Assembly: GCF_023078275.1 (NCBI RefSeq)
Contig: NC_062979.1
Span: 23,727,848 to 23,791,847, forward strand
Source of the DNA: Leguminivora glycinivorella
Taxonomy: Eukaryota > Arthropoda > Insecta > Lepidoptera > Tortricidae
Direction: 5' to 3'
DNA length: 64,000 nt
Within the stretch, counting starts at the first letter, position 1, and every line of letters begins with the position of its first letter. Positions 1 through 10,935 of the stretch are shown piece by piece. The notes beneath the pieces were generated by a model. It was not told where the DNA came from, ran no database searches, and saw nothing but the letters and a program-made list of their open reading frames with translations. The position numbers were made by a program, and so were the translations under genes.

Positions 1-620
1 GAGCTACAAGTTGCATAGAGGAGAAGTGGCGCGGTCATTTTATAAAACATTCCGTTAAGTGGCAGGCGCCGGGAGCCGGACTCTGGGAAAAACAGCTGTT
101 AAGTGGCAGGGACCGGCTCCCGGACCCCGTGCGATGATATACCTAAATATATAAATAAAACCGTCTAAAACTATATCTAGCTTCCTCATACTTGCACGAA
201 CCATTCGTCACTAAACAAGGACGGCATTCAGTAAAGGTTCAACACCTTTAACTTCAAAACAACTTGAAATATGACATATGACCCAATTTGATTGGTACCA
301 CCCGCCTGCTATATTTGAGACACGTATTTAATTTTAAAAACCGTCTTTTTTGCAAAAATGAATCCAGTTCATAATGAATCCAGTGATATATGGTTTATGC
401 ACAACATCCCTAAATTTTTTGAGAAATTATAATTTTGTAACATAAGTAACATTCGCGATGACCACCCGTGAGGACCCCGCTACTGAAGGGTAAACTTTTT
501 CTGTAATTTTATCGGTATCCTTGCCACTCAACAGCTTTTTATTTCAAGTCAGGCTCCCGGTTACCTGCCACTTTACGTGCGGTCGGCTCCCGGATTTCGC
601 CACCTGAAGGGATATGGGGA
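1..620. repeat. Foldback (inverted-repeat) element at left edge
   Basis: Two imperfect arms of about 70 bp face each other at roughly 54-123 and 514-583; both contain the motifs AAGTGGCAGG and CCGGGAGCC in opposite orientation. The AT-rich core between them has no reading frame. This looks like a non-autonomous foldback or MITE-type element. The outer limits are unclear because the window starts here, and no target duplication can be tested. Confidence 0.5.
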
Positions 621-1099
621 CTCCACCCACCTAAAGAACTTTCCCAGCTATTAACGGAACTCAATACGGTTGTATATTATGCTCAAAACTTACCAAGTGA
701 CCTAGGTATAATAATAAACTCAATCAAAACAGGTTTCATATGGTATAGTGTAGTGTACAAGCATCTTAGATGCATCCCCGCAGCAATCTGCATTCCTTGA
801 GGAAAAACCGAGCGATCGGCAAATGTTTGATCCACTCCGCGGCCGAGTAATTGCATCGCAATAGTCTCTCGAGAGCCGTGTTGTAATGTCAACAACACAA
901 CTGAGAATACAGACAAAGTGCCAAACATATGTATACTTTTTTTTATAGGACATTCTTACACAGATTGACTGAGGCCCACGGTAAGCTCAAGAAGGCTTGT
1001 GTTGTGGGTACTCAGACAACGATATATATAATATACAAATACATATATACATAGAAATAATCCATGACTCAGGAACAAATATCCGTGTTCATCACACAA

Positions 1100-1185
1100 A
1101 TAAATGCCCTTACCGGGATTCGAACCCGGGACCGCGGCGCAGCAGGCAGGGTCACTTCACTACCGACTGCGCCAGACCGGTCGTC
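1100..1185 (-). repeat. tRNA-derived SINE head
   Basis: Read on the minus strand, this stretch has an A-box-like GGCGCAGTCGGTAGTG and a B box GGTTCGAATCC (five T-stem pairs CCGGG/CCCGG). No 7-bp acceptor stem pairs, so it is a SINE head rather than a tRNA gene. Its tail could not be delimited. Confidence 0.55.
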
Positions 1186-1469
1186 AAATTATTGCCTGTA
1201 CATTATGGTGTGTAAACATATTTTTGTCACTTTGTCTGAATTCACAGGTGTGTTGTTGACTGTACGATAAACTCGACCTGCGCGTGACGTCACCGCTGTG
1301 CTTTTGTCTGTATTATGTTTTACATACCTACTACACGTAGCCCATCATCAGAAATTATTGGCGGTTATAAAAATTACACTCTGTAAGTTGTCTATTTATT
1401 GCACAACTTACCACGCGATATGTGTACTTATACAAGAATAATAATATAAATATATTTTTTTAAATTGGT

Positions 1470-1665
1470 GAAAGATGTGCATTTCTCGTCAAAAGGTCGA
1501 GACAAAAGGAACGACCATACGAATATCATACACTAAAGGAAAAGCGATGAAGCTTACCGTTGGCGGAGCCGGGAATCGAACCCAGTTCTTCAGCTTACGC
1601 GGCGACGTCCTTACCATAAAACCACCCGGCCGCCACAATTATCCTGTGCATGTTATCGCTGAATG
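1470..1665 (-). repeat. tRNA-derived SINE, second family
   Basis: The minus strand has a tRNA-like head at about 1560-1640 (GGGTTCGATTCCCGGC B-box region and a GGCCGGGTGGTT A-box region). It shares the downstream motif ATATCATACAC with the SINE at 17810-18020, so the two appear to be copies of one family. Confidence 0.55.
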
Positions 1666-1884
1666 ACTAGGCAACTTCCTGTTATTACTTAACTTACCCA
1701 AATAAAACCCTGAATAAGTCATTTGAATAATTTGATTTGTTGTCTTGTAATACAGTACTATATCTATCGTATCGTTGTTGTTCGAATGTACTTACATTCT
1801 TACATATAATTATATAGCGTTCCATGCATAAAACGAAAATGAAGAAAATCTATAGGTATTTGGCCACCATGTAGTCACATCTCG

Positions 1885-2105
1885 GACACTGGCGATCAAA
1901 TATATGAAAGAGGCGCGTTCCTAGCACACATTCTAAGCTCGTGTAGGTGAACGCGTAACAAGCGTGTATTGAGTGAGATATGACAGGTTGACTGTTCGCG
2001 TTTTTGACAGGTGGTAACTGTGAGGTTACCGAGAGGGGATGGGCGGCGCTTTCAGAGGGTAGCGGAAGTGGCCATACTGTACGATAGTACTCTTTATTGT
2101 ACTGT
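1885..2105 (-). repeat. Dispersed ~215-bp repeat, inverted partner of 10705-10935
   Basis: The reverse complement matches 10705-10935 over about 215 bp with scattered differences, including ATAAAGAGTACTATCGTACA at one end and GGCGATCAAATATATGAA-like sequence at the other. A third, shorter piece lies at 38630-38700. The element class is unknown. The two long copies flank the whole small secreted-protein gene in opposite orientation. Confidence 0.65.
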
Positions 2106-2305
2106 GATGTAGTTATGAACAGGAACAGCCACCACCATTTAGGTTTCCTTTCTTTCATTTATAAATATTGTCAATGAGCCATCCACAATGCAACATACAA
2201 ATAGGTATGAAAAGTCCAGCAATGTCCGGCCCACGTCCGGCCATTACATTGTAAGTCTTTCGATCGATGAATGAAGCCTATTTTTTTTTTAGTATGAGAT
2301 ATTTA

Positions 2306-2757
2306 CTGCATAACTGCGTATGCTTGTTTGCCACCGACGTAGTATTAAAAAAAATTGCGAATAAAAGTTAGAGGGGGGGGGCGCACTTTTTTTTCCTTTA
2401 GGAGCGATTATTTCCGAAAATATTAATATTATCAAAAAACGATCTTAGTAAACCCTTATTCATTTTTAAATACCTATCCAACAATATACCTATTACACGT
2501 TGGGGTTCGAATGAAAAAAAAAATCAGCCCCCACTTTACATGTATGGGGGGTACCCTAATAAAACATTTTTTCCCATTTTTTATTTTTGCACTTTATCGG
2601 CGTGATTGATATACATATTGGTATCAAATTTCAGCTTTCTAGTGCTAACGGTTACTGAGATTATCCGCGGACGGACGGACGGACGGACGGACGGACAGAC
2701 AGACATGGCGAAACTATAAGGGTTCCTAGTTGACTACGGAACCCTAACAGAACATAT
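2306..2757 (-). repeat. Dispersed repeat with (GGAC)n tract, inverted partner of 33786-34335
   Basis: About 400 bp here match the reverse complement of 33786-34170. Shared features are a run of G at 2371-2380, a (GGAC)n microsatellite at 2669-2697 and the terminal phrase ACTACGGAACCCT. Just upstream (2306-2345) is a piece of another repeat, CGTATGCTTGTTTGCCACCG, also seen at 11880-12000 and 12317-12420. There is no coding potential. Confidence 0.7.
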
Positions 2758-3773
2758 GATCATTTATACAGAAACTATGTTAGAGAAAATGTGTGTGTGT
2801 GTGTTAACCTACTGACAGAACATATTATTTGTAAATGTAAATAAATGCAAATGTGGCCGCTTAGTGTTAATCATTTAGTTGAGATTCAAGTAGATGCTGT
2901 TTAAGATTGTGCTTGAAAGAGGTAATGGATTTACAGTTAGGTTTATAGATCTTTATTTTCTCAAAGAAATTATACATTTTACTTTAGAGAAATATAACTA
3001 AAACATAAATAAAATGTTAGGTAGTAAGTATAACGAGTGCACACTCGCTTTAAAAAAATAACTTAACTAAAACTTAAATTAAATATATTATAGTACAACG
3101 CGTCTTTTTGTAATTCAACAATTACAATTGTGTACAAGCAATGCCAGCTTTATTTACTTTTTACGTTTTTAGCTAGCTAATAACGTTTAAGTAGGTACAT
3201 GTGCTTTCATAAATTTTGCGTCATTTTTTACTAGGTATAAAACAATTTTAGTTAACTTAGCCATTAAGTACAATTACATAAATAACTAATTCAAAACAAA
3301 ACAGAACAAAACCAGTGACCAGCGGCGGGTAGGGAATTATATGCAATATGACTACAAAATACGCTAGTTATTCTATATTGTATCCTTAGGATTTTGTCAA
3401 TAAGATTCACAATAGTACGCGCGACGATGTTGTTTATCACTTGACGACAGACCTTTGAGCCGTCTGACTAAAATTTCCGGGGCCGGATTCAAATGTTTTT
3501 AATAACAAATTCTTTTAATTTTCTTTTAAACGTGGTAATGTTTTTCAGCAGTTCTCGAAAAGTTTGTACAAAAATTAAGGGAAAAGTTAAATTTGTTTTT
3601 ATTAATTCCTATTTTGTTACCAAGATTTTGTTGATAAATTGAGATTTTATTAAGTTTTATTTCGTCATTAAGGTTCTCTAGTATCTATATTTTCTTAATT
3701 ATAACAATTATCCTGTATATATCTTACGAAAGTCGAATTATATTACTAAATGTTGGTAACAAAATAGGATCAA
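2758..3773. other. AT-rich stretch, probable 3' flank of the LINE relic
   Basis: There is no supported gene. The sequence is AT-rich with short poly-T and poly-A runs. It lies on the 3' side of the minus-strand LINE remnant and may include its 3' UTR, but no tail or target duplication was found. Confidence 0.4.
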
Positions 3774-4838
3774 TTAAAATTTGCTGACGTGGCATTGTAC
3801 AAAGTTGACGGGAATTGCTGTTTTACATTCTTTAATTTCTGTTGGTATTTTATTGTAAAACTGTGCTCCTTCATATCCAATGTTTCTTTGTCCAAATTTA
3901 GTACGCGTCGGTTGGAGGCTTAGACTATTAGAGTTACGTAAAGGTCGTAAACCTAATTCAGTTTTGGTTTTAAAAGTTAGTTGGGATTTAATTTTCTTAT
4001 CTATTATTTTCTTTATAAGTATACATATGTTGTTAAAATAAAGCTGATTAAGATTCATTATTTTGGTTTCCGAATAAATTTTGGCGCTTGGTGTAAGAAA
4101 GTCGTATCGAAAAAGTGTTTTTATAATTTTATTTTGCGCTATCTGTAAACTTTTTAGCGTGGTCTTATTCGCAGTTCCCCATATCTCTATTAGGTAATTT
4201 AGGTGAGACTTCACCAGAGAGTTGTATATAGTGTATACTACCTGCCGCGGAAAACAATACACCGTGTTAAAGAGACACCCTCGTAGTGATGATAGTTTAT
4301 TTTTTAATTTATTAATGTGAGGCTTCCACGTCAATTCACTATCAATTATAAGACCCAAATACTTCTCTTCTTCAGATTTTTTTATTTTTATGTTATTTAT
4401 TGTTAACGGTATATCATCGTTGACCTTTTTATTTTTAGCTTTAAAAATCATGTAGCTGGTCTTTTCTACATTAATGGTGAGTAAGTTATTTTGGTACCAG
4501 TTGTATAGTTTATTTAGATCAACTTGTGCCATAGTTTTTATTTCATCTATAGATTGCCCAAAATAAAACACACATGATGTGTCATCTGCGTAAAGACTAA
4601 GTTCTCCTCTCAATGGTATTTCGCTAATGCTATTGACATATATTAAAAATAAAAGAGGCCCAGTTTCTGATTGGTGGCGGTAAACTGTTCCAACATTTCG
4701 TGGCAGCGTTTTGTGCATGGACATTGTGAGTTTCTGACTGGCGTCAGCCGTCGACCAAAAAGTAGAACCGGTCAGCGTGATCGCGAGATACGTACTAAGT
4801 AATTCATAATCAAAGGGTTCACTTATAGTTCGTGTCAC
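3774..4838 (-). pseudogene. Decayed non-LTR retrotransposon reverse transcriptase (LINE, jockey/CR1-like)
   Basis: A 354-codon open frame encodes the C-terminal part of a non-LTR reverse transcriptase. Visible motifs are GPLLFLIYVN (about residue 60), the catalytic box LYADD at 4581-4592, and KYLGLIIDSELTWKPHI, the usual sequence after the palm. The C-terminal region with NIGYEGAQFYNKIP is typical of jockey/CR1-group elements. The first 60 residues do not fit the family: the normal GVPQGS box is replaced by unrelated residues, so the frame was probably shifted or broken there. Endonuclease, ORF1 and the RT N-terminus are absent. It is a 5'-truncated, dead copy; the exact clade is uncertain. 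Confidence 0.8.
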
Positions 4839-5037
4839 GGAATAATCTCGGTCCTCAAACGCGCCATGATAATCAATTGTGCTACGTCATCGTGTCTCAT
4901 GCACAAATTATTGCTTACTTATTAAAAGATAATAATGAATGCTTATTCATCGTTATCATTTGGTTTTTTGAAGGCCCTCATCCACTGATTTACCAGTGAC
5001 AGTCGTGTGACGAGCTGTTGGTTAGTTTGGAACATAT

Positions 5038-5058
5038 GTCTCTCTCTCTCTCTCTCTC
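5038..5058. repeat. (TC)n microsatellite
   Basis: A short perfect TC dinucleotide run. Confidence 0.9.
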
Positions 5059-5167
5059 AAACCCTTGAAAAATGTAGTCCCGCTTATAGTTTAGCGGTAG
5101 GTATAAAATGTATACCGCTAAATTATAAACGTTAGGTCATTATTGAGATATATCTATATTTCACGAA

Positions 5168-5697
5168 TAGGGTTGCAAAAAAAGGTTTTTTTTCTGGCTT
5201 GAAAAAAACCAATAAAAAAATCGTGAAAAGAAAACAGTTTTTTTTTCTGGAGTATGTTTTTTTTTAAAGGACGAGATCTCAAAATTTGCAAAACAGTTAA
5301 TACTTTTATACGGTTTTTTTAGACTTTATGTTAACTATTAAAGGAATTTACATTTAATAACTTTAATTTCTGGTTTTCTAAAACTAACATTTACACAATC
5401 TGTAGTTAGTAGTTGTCGCTATTTACTGTTGGCAACACCACCGCCTCTCCACGCTCCACGCCACATCGGGGATTCCCCAATAACCGGTTGCATACCTACT
5501 CAATGTTTATCGATATTAAAATGTTCGTTATTGTTATTGAAACGTTTCAAATCACGAAAAACCGTTATATTGTCGTATTATTTGTTAATATGAAAAAGAA
5601 AACCATATTTAAAAAAAAAACATGGTGCTTGGTTTTTTTTCATGTTTTTTTTAATAAATCCAAAAAAAATTGGTTTTTTTTTCTATTTGCAACCCTA
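5168..5697. mobile_element. Inverted-repeat element with TAGGGTTGCAAA ends
   Basis: The left end TAGGGTTGCAAA is mirrored by TTTGCAACCCTA on the right. The interior is full of long T and A runs and a 121-codon low-complexity frame of no credibility. The flanks at 5145-5167 and 5814-5844 share TTATTGAGATATATCT, a separate nearby duplication. No 8-bp target duplication directly abuts the ends, so the class is unassigned. Confidence 0.5.
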
Positions 5698-5918
5698 GAC
5701 AAACTGTTGGGTAGTATGAACCACACGCCTCCCCCCCGAACCGTTGGAACGCAAATCCGACACGCACTTGGCCAGTGATTTGTAAAAATGTAGTCTACTC
5801 GATAACCGTTGTCATTATTGAGATATATCTACATTGCACGAATTAAAAAAGCATAGACTCTTACAACCACATAACAATGTAAAATTTAAATATTATAAGT
5901 ATATTAGTGACTGGTGAC

Positions 5919-8900
5919 ATGATGTTTCGATCAGCTTTAATTTTATATTTGATTTTTAGTCAATTTTTGGATATTTGTGCCGCTGTAAGTTGTAATATTA
6001 GCTACAAGCTTGCTATAGTCAGCAATAAAAATAAATGCATACATTTGAAGTGAACATGTATGAGTATTATGTAGGATGTATTGCCCACTTAATCGAAAAC
6101 AGATAGCAAAATTGCATTTTATCCACGAGAGTGCAAAATAATTTCATACTTTTAACTTGATCTTTTAAACTGGCTACTAGATTTTAATTATAAATTTAAT
6201 GATGATTTTGAATGATAAATATTGAATAAATTGATAGATTTGATTTAGTTTGATGTTTTATATTCAGTATTTTGTTCTTGTTCGTATGGTGAAAAAAAAT
6301 AGTGTGTCACTAATCGGTGGTAAAGTTTGTTTAATCTTCGTGCCTTGAAACCCTCGCAACGCTCAAGATTCCACTTTTTGAACCACTCGCTACTCTCGCG
6401 GTTCAATATTGGAATCTTTCGCTTCCTCGGGTATCAATATTGGCACGTGTGGTTAGACAACAACTTTGCCCGCTTGTTAAACAAATAACTATTTTCGCAC
6501 TTTGACCGTATTTGTTGCTAACTGTTGCAGAGAAAATTAGAGATGGTACTTGATCACGTGACAGAATGCCGCCGTCCTCAGCCTCCGTTCGCCAAAAGAC
6601 GGATCTGGTTGGCCTCCTTCAGTATTCGCAAACCGAAGAATATTACCTATCTTAACGGACATCACAAAATTTTGGCAGACGTGCCTTTTAAAAATGTGAG
6701 TACACCCTGCCGGCCTACAAGAAGTGAGGGGTTGAAAATGGTTTGGCTCGACTTGGCGATCTAAACGATAAACATTCAATGTGATTATTAGGCTTAGGAC
6801 TTTTTATGGCATACCGTGGTTCTAAAATCCGTGGAGTCGACATATGAAAAATTTTCGAAGTCAATGTCAAAGTCCAGCAGTATGATGTCATATTAAATAT
6901 AAGTATTTATACATACTGTCATAACGTTACCTAGTTAATTTTAATCGAACGTAGTTAATATTAACTAATAATGTTATTAGTAAATTTTATCATAATCCTA
7001 TATAATAATACCAAAAAATTACTATTAAGATAAAATCAACTACGTTCGATTAAAATGAACTCAGTGACGATGTGACAGTGTGTATAAATTATCTTATACT
7101 ATTAACCGAGCAATTCTTGTATATTTATTTATTTATTTATTTATATATACCGACGATCTTGGAAACCGCTCTAACGATTTCGCTGAAATTTGTTTTGTGG
7201 GGGTTTTCGGGGGTGAAAAATCGATCTAGCGTAGCCTTAGATCCCGGAAAACGCGAATTTTCGAGTTTTCATGAGTTTTTCTTTCGCATTTGTAAACGTA
7301 AAATATGGTCCTTAATTTCGCCGCGCGCGCATCGATTCCGCTTAGCTCAGTCGCACGAGGTCGGTCTAATGTACGCAGATAGATCGTAGGTGTGTCAGGG
7401 TTTCGAATCCCGGTCAGAAATTAAGTTTTTGTTTTTTGTCTTTTTTTTTTGTTTTTGTATTTATAAGAGTTTTTTTTTTATCTAAAGACGTGATATATTA
7501 AAATAGAACCGAGCGAAGCTCGGTCGCCCAGATATTATATTTAATGTGACATCATACTGTTGGACTTTGACTTTGACTTTGAAAATTTTTCATACGGTGA
7601 CTCCACGGATTTTAGAACCACGGTATGCCATAAAAAGTCCTAAGCCTAGTGATTATACTGACATATTATGTGTTTTCGTGAGTTTTCGCGTTCGTTCGTT
7701 CTTCGCTTTCGCGATCTGTAATTTTTGCTCTGAATCATCCTCCTTACGCTATTTGCCACGGCTCAAGGGAGCTAGGGGTCCGCTTTGAAAACTAATCCCA
7801 AGATTTGACGTAGGCACTAGTTTTTACCAAAGCGACTGCCATCTGACCTCCCAATCCGATGGGTAAACTAGACCTTATTGGAATTAGTCCGGTTTCCTCA
7901 CGATGTTTTCCTTCACCGAAAAGCGACTGGCAAATATCAAATGACATTTCGCACATAAGTTCCGAAAAACTCATTGTTGCGAGCCGGGGTTCGAACCCGC
8001 GACCTCCGGAACGAAAGTTGCACGCTCTTACCGCTAGGGCACTAGCGAGTAAAAAGAACAAAACGTAGTTACGCAGAAACCATATGAAATTGTCATTAAG
8101 TTTTAGACCTTGTATGAAAAACAAAAGCCTTCATTTCAATGACAATTTGATGGATTGGAACGTTTTTGCGTAACTACGTCCAAATATGATGTAAAAATTG
8201 TCAAATATTGACCTTATTAGTATACATAGTTTGTGGTTTTCAGTTCACCGTGTTTAATATGGAATTAGAAGCCTCCGGAAAGGAAAGACTTCTCATCCAG
8301 ATAGACAAGCAGAGTTGCCACACTTGGGCCGGAAGTGTTTTCCTGGTCACGGGAGGCTTCCAGTATTCTAGAGAAGACTGTCTAGTAAAAAAGGTACCTT
8401 ATTGTTATTTATTAATTTAAAGTTTATTGCACAGTAAAAAAAAATCAAATGTCGGACTTCTCTACCAGTCAACCATGGGCTAAACCGAGAGATCGATGTT
8501 GTTGTAGTCCTAAGACCCAGAGGTGAAAAGGGGCCATTTTTTTCAAAGTTGTCCCCCACGTTTTTTCGATGCGAAACGAAAACGAAACGCCGCGAAAGGT
8601 AGTCAGGGTGCGTAGCCGAATGGCACAAACGCTCACGAAACGAAACGCTCGTAGATATCTATATATCGCTCGTACGTATTGGCGCGAGCTAGACTAACTT
8701 GCGCAGCGTTTCGTTTTCGTTTAGCGTCGGAGAAATGCCATTCGGCTACGCACGCTGGTGCCTTTATTATTATTATTATTTCGTTTTAGACAGGCAGCTG
8801 ATGCTGGTACGTCTAAATCATAGTTCACTTTGCACGATTTCACTACTTAGATAGTTTGTCTAGTCTATTTTTAAATTGATTAACACTGGTAGAGTTCACA

Positions 8901-9226
8901 ACTTCAGAGGGTAATTTGTTCCAAGCTTGCACTATTCTGTTTGTAATGAAGTTTTTACCGATATTTGTTTTGTGCTTTGTTGTTACAAGTTTTATGTTGT
9001 GTAATTAATGTAATTTGTGTAAGGATGTCCTATTATATTTATTATTTAATTAACTCTTTATTTTCAGGGGTTTGTCGCGTTCAACAAAATAGACTTAAGC
9101 AAGATTATTAAAGATTATCCGTTGTTATACAGAACTGGGAAGTTCCTGGTGCGAATGCAGCTCGTCTATAATGGGACTTCAGTCTTCTGTCTCGAGTTTG
9201 CTGTTTCCATGAGTTATGTCAAATAA
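5919..9226 (+). CDS. Small secreted protein, 4 exons, DUF1091-like candidate
   Basis: Four exons join in phase 0: 5919-5984, 6531-6695, 8244-8393 and 9068-9226 (TAA). They give 179 residues. Donors are GTAAGT, GTGAGT and GTACCT; acceptors are GTTGCAG, GTTTTCAG and TTTTCAG. Exon 1 is almost entirely a signal peptide (MMFRSALILYLIFSQFLDIC then AA), so the protein should be secreted. The mature part has four cysteines spread over exons 2-4 and ends in alternating hydrophobic strands (GKFLVRMQLVYN, FCLEFAVSMSYVK). Size, signal peptide and the pattern 'C..KKG..AFN..DLS' resemble the insect DUF1091/ML-like secreted families, but this is pattern recognition only. Two adjacent ATGs open exon 1. Intron 2 (about 1.5 kb) holds a hAT-like element and a SINE. 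A Helitron end follows the stop codon by one base. The gene call is firm; the function is unknown. Confidence 0.8.
6140..6500 (-). repeat. Dispersed repeat, inverted partner of 18112-18600
   Basis: This part of intron 1 matches the reverse complement of 18112-18356 plus 18501-18600. It includes a hairpin motif around GAACCACTCGCTACTCTCGCGG. It shows the uninterrupted version of a site where a MITE is inserted at 18358-18497. Related sequence starts the tandem array at 41531. Confidence 0.7.
6789..7648. mobile_element. hAT-like non-autonomous element with 8-bp TSD
   Basis: The ends TAGGCTTAGGAC and GTCCTAAGCCTA are inverted, and the arms match over about 110 bp (6789-6897 and 7543-7648). A perfect 8-bp duplication GTGATTAT flanks it at 6781-6788 and 7649-7656, as expected for hAT. 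The core contains a second hairpin (6938-7055) and a further SINE-like insertion (about 7130-7540). It lies in intron 2 of the small secreted-protein gene. The TIR resembles that of 52539-52986. Confidence 0.8.
7130..7540 (+). repeat. SINE-like insert with tRNA-like box and hairpin end
   Basis: After an ATTT microsatellite the segment runs to a tRNA-like piece at 7340-7412 (TTAGCTCAGTCG, then GGTTTCGAATCCC). It ends near a short hairpin, CCGAGCGAAGCTCGG. It sits inside the hAT-like element. The family was not identified. Confidence 0.45.
7735..8047 (-). repeat. SINE family A, copy 1 (near full length)
   Basis: The minus strand begins with a tRNA-like head (about 7978-8047, B box GGTTCGAACCC). 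The conserved body follows, with ATGTCATTTGATATTTGCCA, CATCGTGAGGAAACCGG and CCAATAAGG, and the tail end is GGAGGATGA. Six copies of this family occur in the window. This one is in intron 2 of the small secreted-protein gene. Confidence 0.8.
8565..8758. mobile_element. Palindromic MITE family with GTAGCCGAATGGCAC ends
   Basis: A copy with inverted ends GTGCGTAGCCGAATGGC and GCCATTCGGCTACGCAC lies here, preceded by an inverted fragment of the same family (8565-8600). Other copies or parts occur at 14246-14351, 28482-28628, 32131-32243, 38697-38836 and 42652-42715. Confidence 0.75.
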
Positions 9227-9227
9227 A

Positions 9228-9320
9228 TCCATACTAATTATAAATGGGGAAGTGTGTGTTCGTTTGTTTGTCCGTCTTTCACGTCAAAACGAAGCGGAGA
9301 TAGTTATTATTATTTGTTTC
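9228..9320 (+). mobile_element. Helitron-like 5' end, abutting a stop codon
   Basis: The sequence starts TCCATACTAATTATAAATGG and continues with TTTGTCCGTCTTTCACG, matching the 5' end of the complete small Helitron at 15364. It is preceded by A at 9227, and the stop codon of the secreted-protein gene is 9224-9226. The body is interrupted; a piece of the same internal sequence (GGGATGGAGAGTGACATAGG) reappears at 9820. No 3' CTAG end was located. Confidence 0.65.
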
Positions 9321-9485
9321 TCCGTTTTAAAACTGTAGGGTCTTTCGGGCCCGGTCATTTATAAGGCGTGCATGGGGATATAGATCCAACACGTAGATGC
9401 CATTTGGAGATATTTGTCATTTGATGTCATGTATGATGGCATTGGAAGCTATTGTAAATAATATGGATAGAGTACTGGTCTATGG

Positions 9486-9737
9486 CAGCCATTCTCAAAG
9501 TGTGCTCCGCGGACCCCTAGGGCTCCGCAAAGCCTCTCTGGGGGCTCCGTGTGAATTTTGGGTACCTGATATGCAACTTCAACTCTCTTCCATAAAACCA
9601 AATATTCACCATTGGTAAAAAATAAAAAACAGTTCCATGTAATAAAGATTGCAATAAAAAAAAATTAATTTAAGGGTTCCGTCAGATGTTTTACTTTCTA
9701 AAAGGGTTCCATGGGAAAATAAGTTTGAGAACCGCTG
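9486..9737. mobile_element. hAT-like MITE, 252 bp, near-perfect 8-bp TSD
   Basis: The ends are CAGCCATTCTCAAAGTGTGC and TTTGAGAACCGCTG, inverted and of the CAG...CTG hAT form. The flanks GTCTATGG (9478-9485) and GTCTATTG (9738-9745) agree at 7 of 8 bases. It has no reading frame, and lies inside the sequence that interrupts the Helitron piece at 9228. Confidence 0.75.
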
Positions 9738-9958
9738 GTCTATTGTTTAAGTTTGGGTGGAAAAATTGGCTATTGCAAAGAAATCCGGATATTATTATTT
9801 ATTTAATTATTACAATCAAAGGGATGGAGAGTGACATAGGCTACTTTTTGGCTCTTTCTAACCCCCTACTTCTCTAAAATGGGGGGTGGAAGTTTGTATG
9901 GAGCATTCCGGAAAACACTGATTTAAACTTTCACAATTATTACACATAATTATTTTTT

Positions 9959-10270
9959 AAAACCGGGACTTAATCGCGTATAACTACATATTAAACTGAC
10001 CTCCAACGTTTCAAGGACGGCGTTGTCCCCGTGGTCTCGGAGAAGACTAGCTTGAAATGACATCAACACCTTCTGACAGCCGCGCGAGTTTTTCGAACTA
10101 CCCGCACTTGGTTTTGATTATCAACTTGAACTGTTTGCGAACTAGGGATGTTACTCTGTCGACATACAACACTGACGATATTCGATTTAACGACTGTCGA
10201 TATTATTTTCGGCTTACACTTATTAATGACAGGATTCCATGTGGATGAGATCCTAAGTCCCGGTTTTTAA
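9959..10270. mobile_element. Inverted-repeat element with AAAACCGGGACTTA ends
   Basis: The left end AAAACCGGGACTTA is mirrored by TAAGTCCCGGTTTTT at the right. A direct repeat GAGCATTCCG lies outside at 9901-9910 and 10281-10290. There is no coding potential. Confidence 0.5.
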
Positions 10271-10290
10271 AAATAATTATGAGCATTCCG

Positions 10291-10704
10291 CAATTTTTGA
10301 AGTTAACACAAGCGAAGACGAGGGCAAAATAAAGCTAGTAAGGTAAGGAGGGGGAAGATTGAAGCGTTTCTCTTGTGGGGTGAGAAAGAAAGCCGCCCGC
10401 AGTGCTTCGCTATACCTACGTAAGATATTTCATCTTACCCCTTACCTTACCTTATGTTATATATGTTATATTGAAATAGTCTTTCTTCTGTAAGGTATGT
10501 GCAGTATGTAACTGAATGAAAAAAACACTAAAACATGTTTGACACACATAATAGTTTTTACTAGGGAAAAACTCCAAAAATTATGAAATTCTTGCTTTCT
10601 GGCCGGAAAACAGAAAAAAAAATCATTAATACACGTTGTATCATGAGGAACCCGAATAATTATAACAAAGTATTCCTCATCATCGGCACTTGCTACGCAG
10701 ACAC
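10291..10704. other. No gene seen; short inverted repeat
   Basis: The stretch is AT-rich. A short inverted pair, AGTAAGGTAAGG near 10337 and CCTTACCTTA near 10440, is the only structure seen. Confidence 0.4.
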
Positions 10705-10935
10705 AGTATAATAAAGAGTACTATCGTACAGTATGGCCACTCCCGCTCCCCGCTGAAAGTGCCGCCCACCCCCTCTCGGTTACCTCACAGTTACCGCCTG
10801 TCAAAATCGCGAACAGTCGACCTGTCATATTTCACTCATACAAGCATAGTACGCGTTCACCTACACGAGCTTAGACTGTGCGGAACGCGCCTGCTTCATA
10901 TATTTGATCGGCAGTGTCCGAGGTGTGACGCAGAG
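10705..10935 (+). repeat. Dispersed ~215-bp repeat, inverted partner of 1885-2105
   Basis: This matches the reverse complement of 1885-2105 from ATAAAGAGTACTATCGTACA through the TATTTGATCGGCAGTGTCCG end. The sequence after it to about 11490 is unrecognised and without a supported gene. Confidence 0.65.

Noticed and set aside
1100..1185. Genuine tRNA gene (also considered at 1560, 7340, 17855, 26760, 48200 and 49065)
   Set aside because: Each has A and B boxes, but the acceptor arms do not pair and most continue into SINE bodies.
5413..5778. A 121-codon frame
   Set aside because: It is rich in Lys, Phe and Asn from long A and T runs inside an inverted-repeat element; no family resemblance.
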